DNA of 15,941 nt, taken from contig CAJXDR010000047.1 in NCBI GenBank assembly GCA_913052345.1, positions 1 through 15,941 on the forward strand, given 5' to 3'. Position numbers and translations under genes: made by a program. Numbering within the stretch: the first letter of the stretch is position 1; each line of letters opens with the position of its first letter. The DNA is from UBA4421 sp002470275. GTDB taxonomy: Bacteria; Pseudomonadota; Gammaproteobacteria; Pseudomonadales; Azotimanducaceae. The notes under the pieces are model-generated. The model was not told the origin of the DNA and ran no database searches. It saw nothing but the letters and a program-made list of their open reading frames with translations. Shown here piece after piece: positions 14,112 to 15,941 of the stretch.

Positions 14112-15491
14112 ATGTCGAGTATAGATTACATTCAGGCCTTAGGTGCCGGCGCTTCATTCGATACCAAGAAAATCGTTGAAGCTCTGGTTGAGGCCGAGCG
14201 TGCGCCCGCGAGAGCGCGCATCGAGACCCGTCTTGCCACGTCAGATGCCAAGATCAGCGGCCTAGGGAAGGCAGTCTCAGTGATGGGCGTTGTTAAGGAC
14301 GCTGCTCAGCGGCTCAATGACGCATCTGATTTTAAAACGTTCGCAGTGAGCAACTCCCAGCAGGACGCCTTCTCGGCTAGCGCAACAACCTCTGCCCGAG
14401 CGGGCTCCAACAACATCACCGTTACCCAAATTGCTCAAGAACAACGCAGCGTTTCGGGCGCTTTTGACTCAGACAGCACCGTGTTTAACGATGGTTCCGC
14501 CATCACGCTGTCTCTCTCGCTGGGCACTTCCAACCCGCAAACTACTGAAATTTCGATCACCAGCGCGACTCTACAGAGCACCGTTGCGGCGATCAACGAA
14601 GCCGACCTGGGCATAACCGCCGAAATCGTTGATACCGGCGGCGACACCGGCAACTTCAGGATTCAGCTCATCGGAGAAACCGGAGCAGAGCAAGCCTTTA
14701 CGCTCACCTCCAGCGACGACTCTATCGCGTTCTCAAACGTTCAAACCGCAGCGGACGCGAGCCTGAACGTCAACGGCATAGACTTTACGCGGTCATCCAA
14801 CGTCATTGACGACGTATTGGCCGGCGTAACCTTGACGCTCAATTCAGCTACACAGGGTGCGGCTTCCCTGGGCATCAACCAGAACAATGACGAAGCGCGT
14901 GCAAACATTGTGGACTTCGTCGCTATCTATAATGAAGCAAACCGCCAGCTTGAAGAGCTGGCTAATTCGACCATGGATGGGCCGCTCGCCGGTGACAGTA
15001 TTTTTCGTTCATTGACTCGCCAGCTCAGATCTGTGGTCCTGAATTCGTCCTCGACGCCTGGCCTGGAGGTTAGAAACCTTTCAGATATGGGCATTGCGGT
15101 GAATAAAACTGGGCAGCTCGAAATTGACGATACAAAACTCGACAATGCACTGGCCAATAACTACGACGACGTCATCACGGCGTTTTCAGCCAATACAGAC
15201 GATCAAAGCGACGCCAGCACCGCGGTAGCAGGCATTGCAGGAGATTTATCAAAGGTCATTACCCAGGCGACGGCTGCAAATGGCTACTTAGTCAGCCAGC
15301 AGGAAAGCTTGCGCAGTCAGAACTCCGCCTATCAGGAGGACTTGACTGACCTAGAAACACGCATGGAGCGGATAGAAGAGCGTTACACCCGCCAATTCCT
15401 AGCGATGTCGCAGATCATCGACCAGATGAACAGCACCAAGGAAAGCATGACGGCCAGCTTCGAAAATCTCCCATTCTCCAACAGAGACTAG
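14112..15491 (+). CDS. fliD: Flagellar filament cap protein FliD (hook-associated protein 2)
   Basis: Forms the cap at the filament tip that folds incoming flagellin. The product has 459 residues, no cysteines and no signal peptide, as expected for a type III export substrate. The N-terminal FliD domain covers about 10-105, opening with the typical GAGASFDTKKIVEALVEAE segment (residues 11-29). A variable Ser/Thr/Asp-rich surface domain follows at about 110-210. The conserved C-terminal domain runs from about 215, with VNGIDFTRSSN and VIDDVLAGVTLTL marking its start. A C-terminal coiled coil (about 395-440) ends in YTRQFLAMSQIIDQMNS. The gene is divergent from fleQ with a sigma-28 promoter and a more distant sigma-54 site. 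The ribosome binding site is weak. Confidence 0.97.
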   Translation: MSSIDYIQALGAGASFDTKKIVEALVEAERAPARARIETRLATSDAKISGLGKAVSVMGVVKDAAQRLNDASDFKTFAVSNSQQDAFSASATTSARAGSNNITVTQIAQEQRSVSGAFDSDSTVFNDGSAITLSLSLGTSNPQTTEISITSATLQSTVAAINEADLGITAEIVDTGGDTGNFRIQLIGETGAEQAFTLTSSDDSIAFSNVQTAADASLNVNGIDFTRSSNVIDDVLAGVTLTLNSATQGAASLGINQNNDEARANIVDFVAIYNEANRQLEELANSTMDGPLAGDSIFRSLTRQLRSVVLNSSSTPGLEVRNLSDMGIAVNKTGQLEIDDTKLDNALANNYDDVITAFSANTDDQSDASTAVAGIAGDLSKVITQATAANGYLVSQQESLRSQNSAYQEDLTDLETRMERIEERYTRQFLAMSQIIDQMNSTKESMTASFENLPFSNRD

Positions 15492-15502
15492 TATTCTAGC
15501 TG

Positions 15503-15515
15503 CCTCCACTGGAGG
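15503..15515 (+). promoter_or_regulatory. Hairpin pairing with the ribosome binding site of the downstream gene
   Basis: CCTCC (15503-15507) and the Shine-Dalgarno GGAGG (15511-15515) are perfectly complementary across three bases; with the next pair the arms are six bases. The element sits between the fliD stop and the ATG at 15521. In RNA it could hide the ribosome binding site until ribosomes finishing fliD, or another factor, open it. Confidence 0.5.
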
Positions 15516-15520
15516 ACGTC

Positions 15521-15844
15521 ATGTCTACAAATAACAAGCCCGTCTGCAAAGTATGCCTCCAGATCAGGTATTTCCTGTTGGTCGCGGTGCCCTTGCTCGT
15601 CCTTATTGGTGTTCAGGGCGATGTCCCTGTCCTATCGGTTCCTATTCATGAGCTTGCTGCCAACGGCGCGATGCTTTTCTTTCTTGGCGCTTTGGCTTGG
15701 CGCATCTATGAATATAAGGCCGACAATCAAAAACGCGCAGATCGTCTGGCTAGACGCCTCGATGAAATAGACTTGGAAATAGAGCAGGAGCGCCTTGCGG
15801 AGCAAGAAAAGCGTGAGGCCGACCTAGCGAACACCCCCAAGTAA
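15521..15844 (+). CDS. Small membrane protein with N-terminal CxxC and coiled-coil tail (unknown)
   Basis: The product has 107 residues and belongs to no family I recognise. It has a short N-terminus with Cys9 and Cys12 (CKVC), a first membrane helix at about 16-33, a short loop, a second helix at about 46-62, and a highly charged cytoplasmic helix from about 64 to 103 rich in Glu, Arg, Asp and Lys. Both ends are probably in the cytoplasm. The start has a strong GGAGG six bases upstream, which itself lies in a hairpin. It begins 29 nt after fliD and is probably cotranscribed. In most relatives fliS or fliT follows fliD; this protein does not look like either, since those are soluble helical chaperones. 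The coding frame is convincing, the role unknown. Confidence 0.8.
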   Translation: MSTNNKPVCKVCLQIRYFLLVAVPLLVLIGVQGDVPVLSVPIHELAANGAMLFFLGALAWRIYEYKADNQKRADRLARRLDEIDLEIEQERLAEQEKREADLANTPK

Positions 15845-15864
15845 TTCCCGGCGCCGCTGTAGGC

Positions 15865-15877
15865 GGTACACTGTACC
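15865..15877. repeat. GGTACA-C-TGTACC palindrome after the small membrane gene
   Basis: Six-base perfect arms around one central base, 20 nt after the stop at 15844. A short CCGC/GCGG pair (15854-15866) lies directly before it and overlaps it. The stretch is GC-rich but lacks a T run, so it is not a clear terminator; it could be an operator or a weak stem. Confidence 0.35.
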
Positions 15878-15941
15878 CCGGACTCTATTCACATAGCCCA
15901 ACCCCCATTGATCATCAGAGCCGCCGCGCACGCGACGCCGC

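Noticed and set aside
15889..15941. Possible C-terminal ends of a convergent minus-strand gene at the right edge (two frames stay open to the edge, with stops at 15889 and 15824)
   Set aside because: Only 16 to 38 codons are visible, the two frames compete, and neither shows a motif. More sequence is needed to call a gene.

Overview
The window is a flagellar biosynthesis island in Pseudomonas/Vibrio-type order: FleQ-like regulator, FleR-like regulator, fliEFGHIJ, fliKLMNO, with fliD divergent. Gene order, sigma-54 dependence and moderate GC suggest a polar-flagellated gammaproteobacterium, probably marine. A more exact placement (for example near the OM60/Halieaceae clade) would be a guess.

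Layout, right to left on the minus strand. fleQ (12528-13604) encodes a sigma-54 activator reduced to AAA+ plus HTH. fleR (10874-12358) encodes a second sigma-54 activator with a degenerate receiver. Then come fliE, fliF, fliG, fliH, fliI and fliJ (export gate ATPase complex, MS ring, switch), mostly with short gaps or overlaps. After a 118-nt promoter region come fliK, fliL, fliM, fliN and fliO. Where fliP would be expected there is instead an unrecognised coiled-coil gene (1-689), cut by the left edge. On the plus strand, fliD (filament cap) is followed by a small two-helix membrane protein (15521-15844) where fliS usually sits. About 500 nt of regulatory DNA separates fleQ from fliD.

Regulation can be read directly. 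Three near-consensus -24/-12 sigma-54 sites lie before fleR (12396-12412), before fliK (4737-4753) and, on the plus strand, about 235 nt before fliD (13860-13876). A sigma-28 (FliA) site with a perfect -35 (14009-14035) lies closer to fliD. Expected flow: housekeeping transcription of fleQ, then sigma-54 transcription of fleR-fliEFGHIJ and fliKLMNO, then FliA-dependent boosting of fliD.

The most unusual point is that the usual inputs of this cascade are missing. FleQ has no N-terminal domain, and the residues matching most of the c-di-GMP contacts of Pseudomonas FleQ are replaced. No fleS/flrB kinase gene lies between fleQ and fleR, and the FleR receiver has no phosphoacceptor aspartate. Other oddities are a divergent FliM (CheY peptide and GGxG loop), an acidic tail on FliH, inverted repeats upstream of two sigma-54 promoters, and a hairpin that pairs with the ribosome binding site of the last gene.
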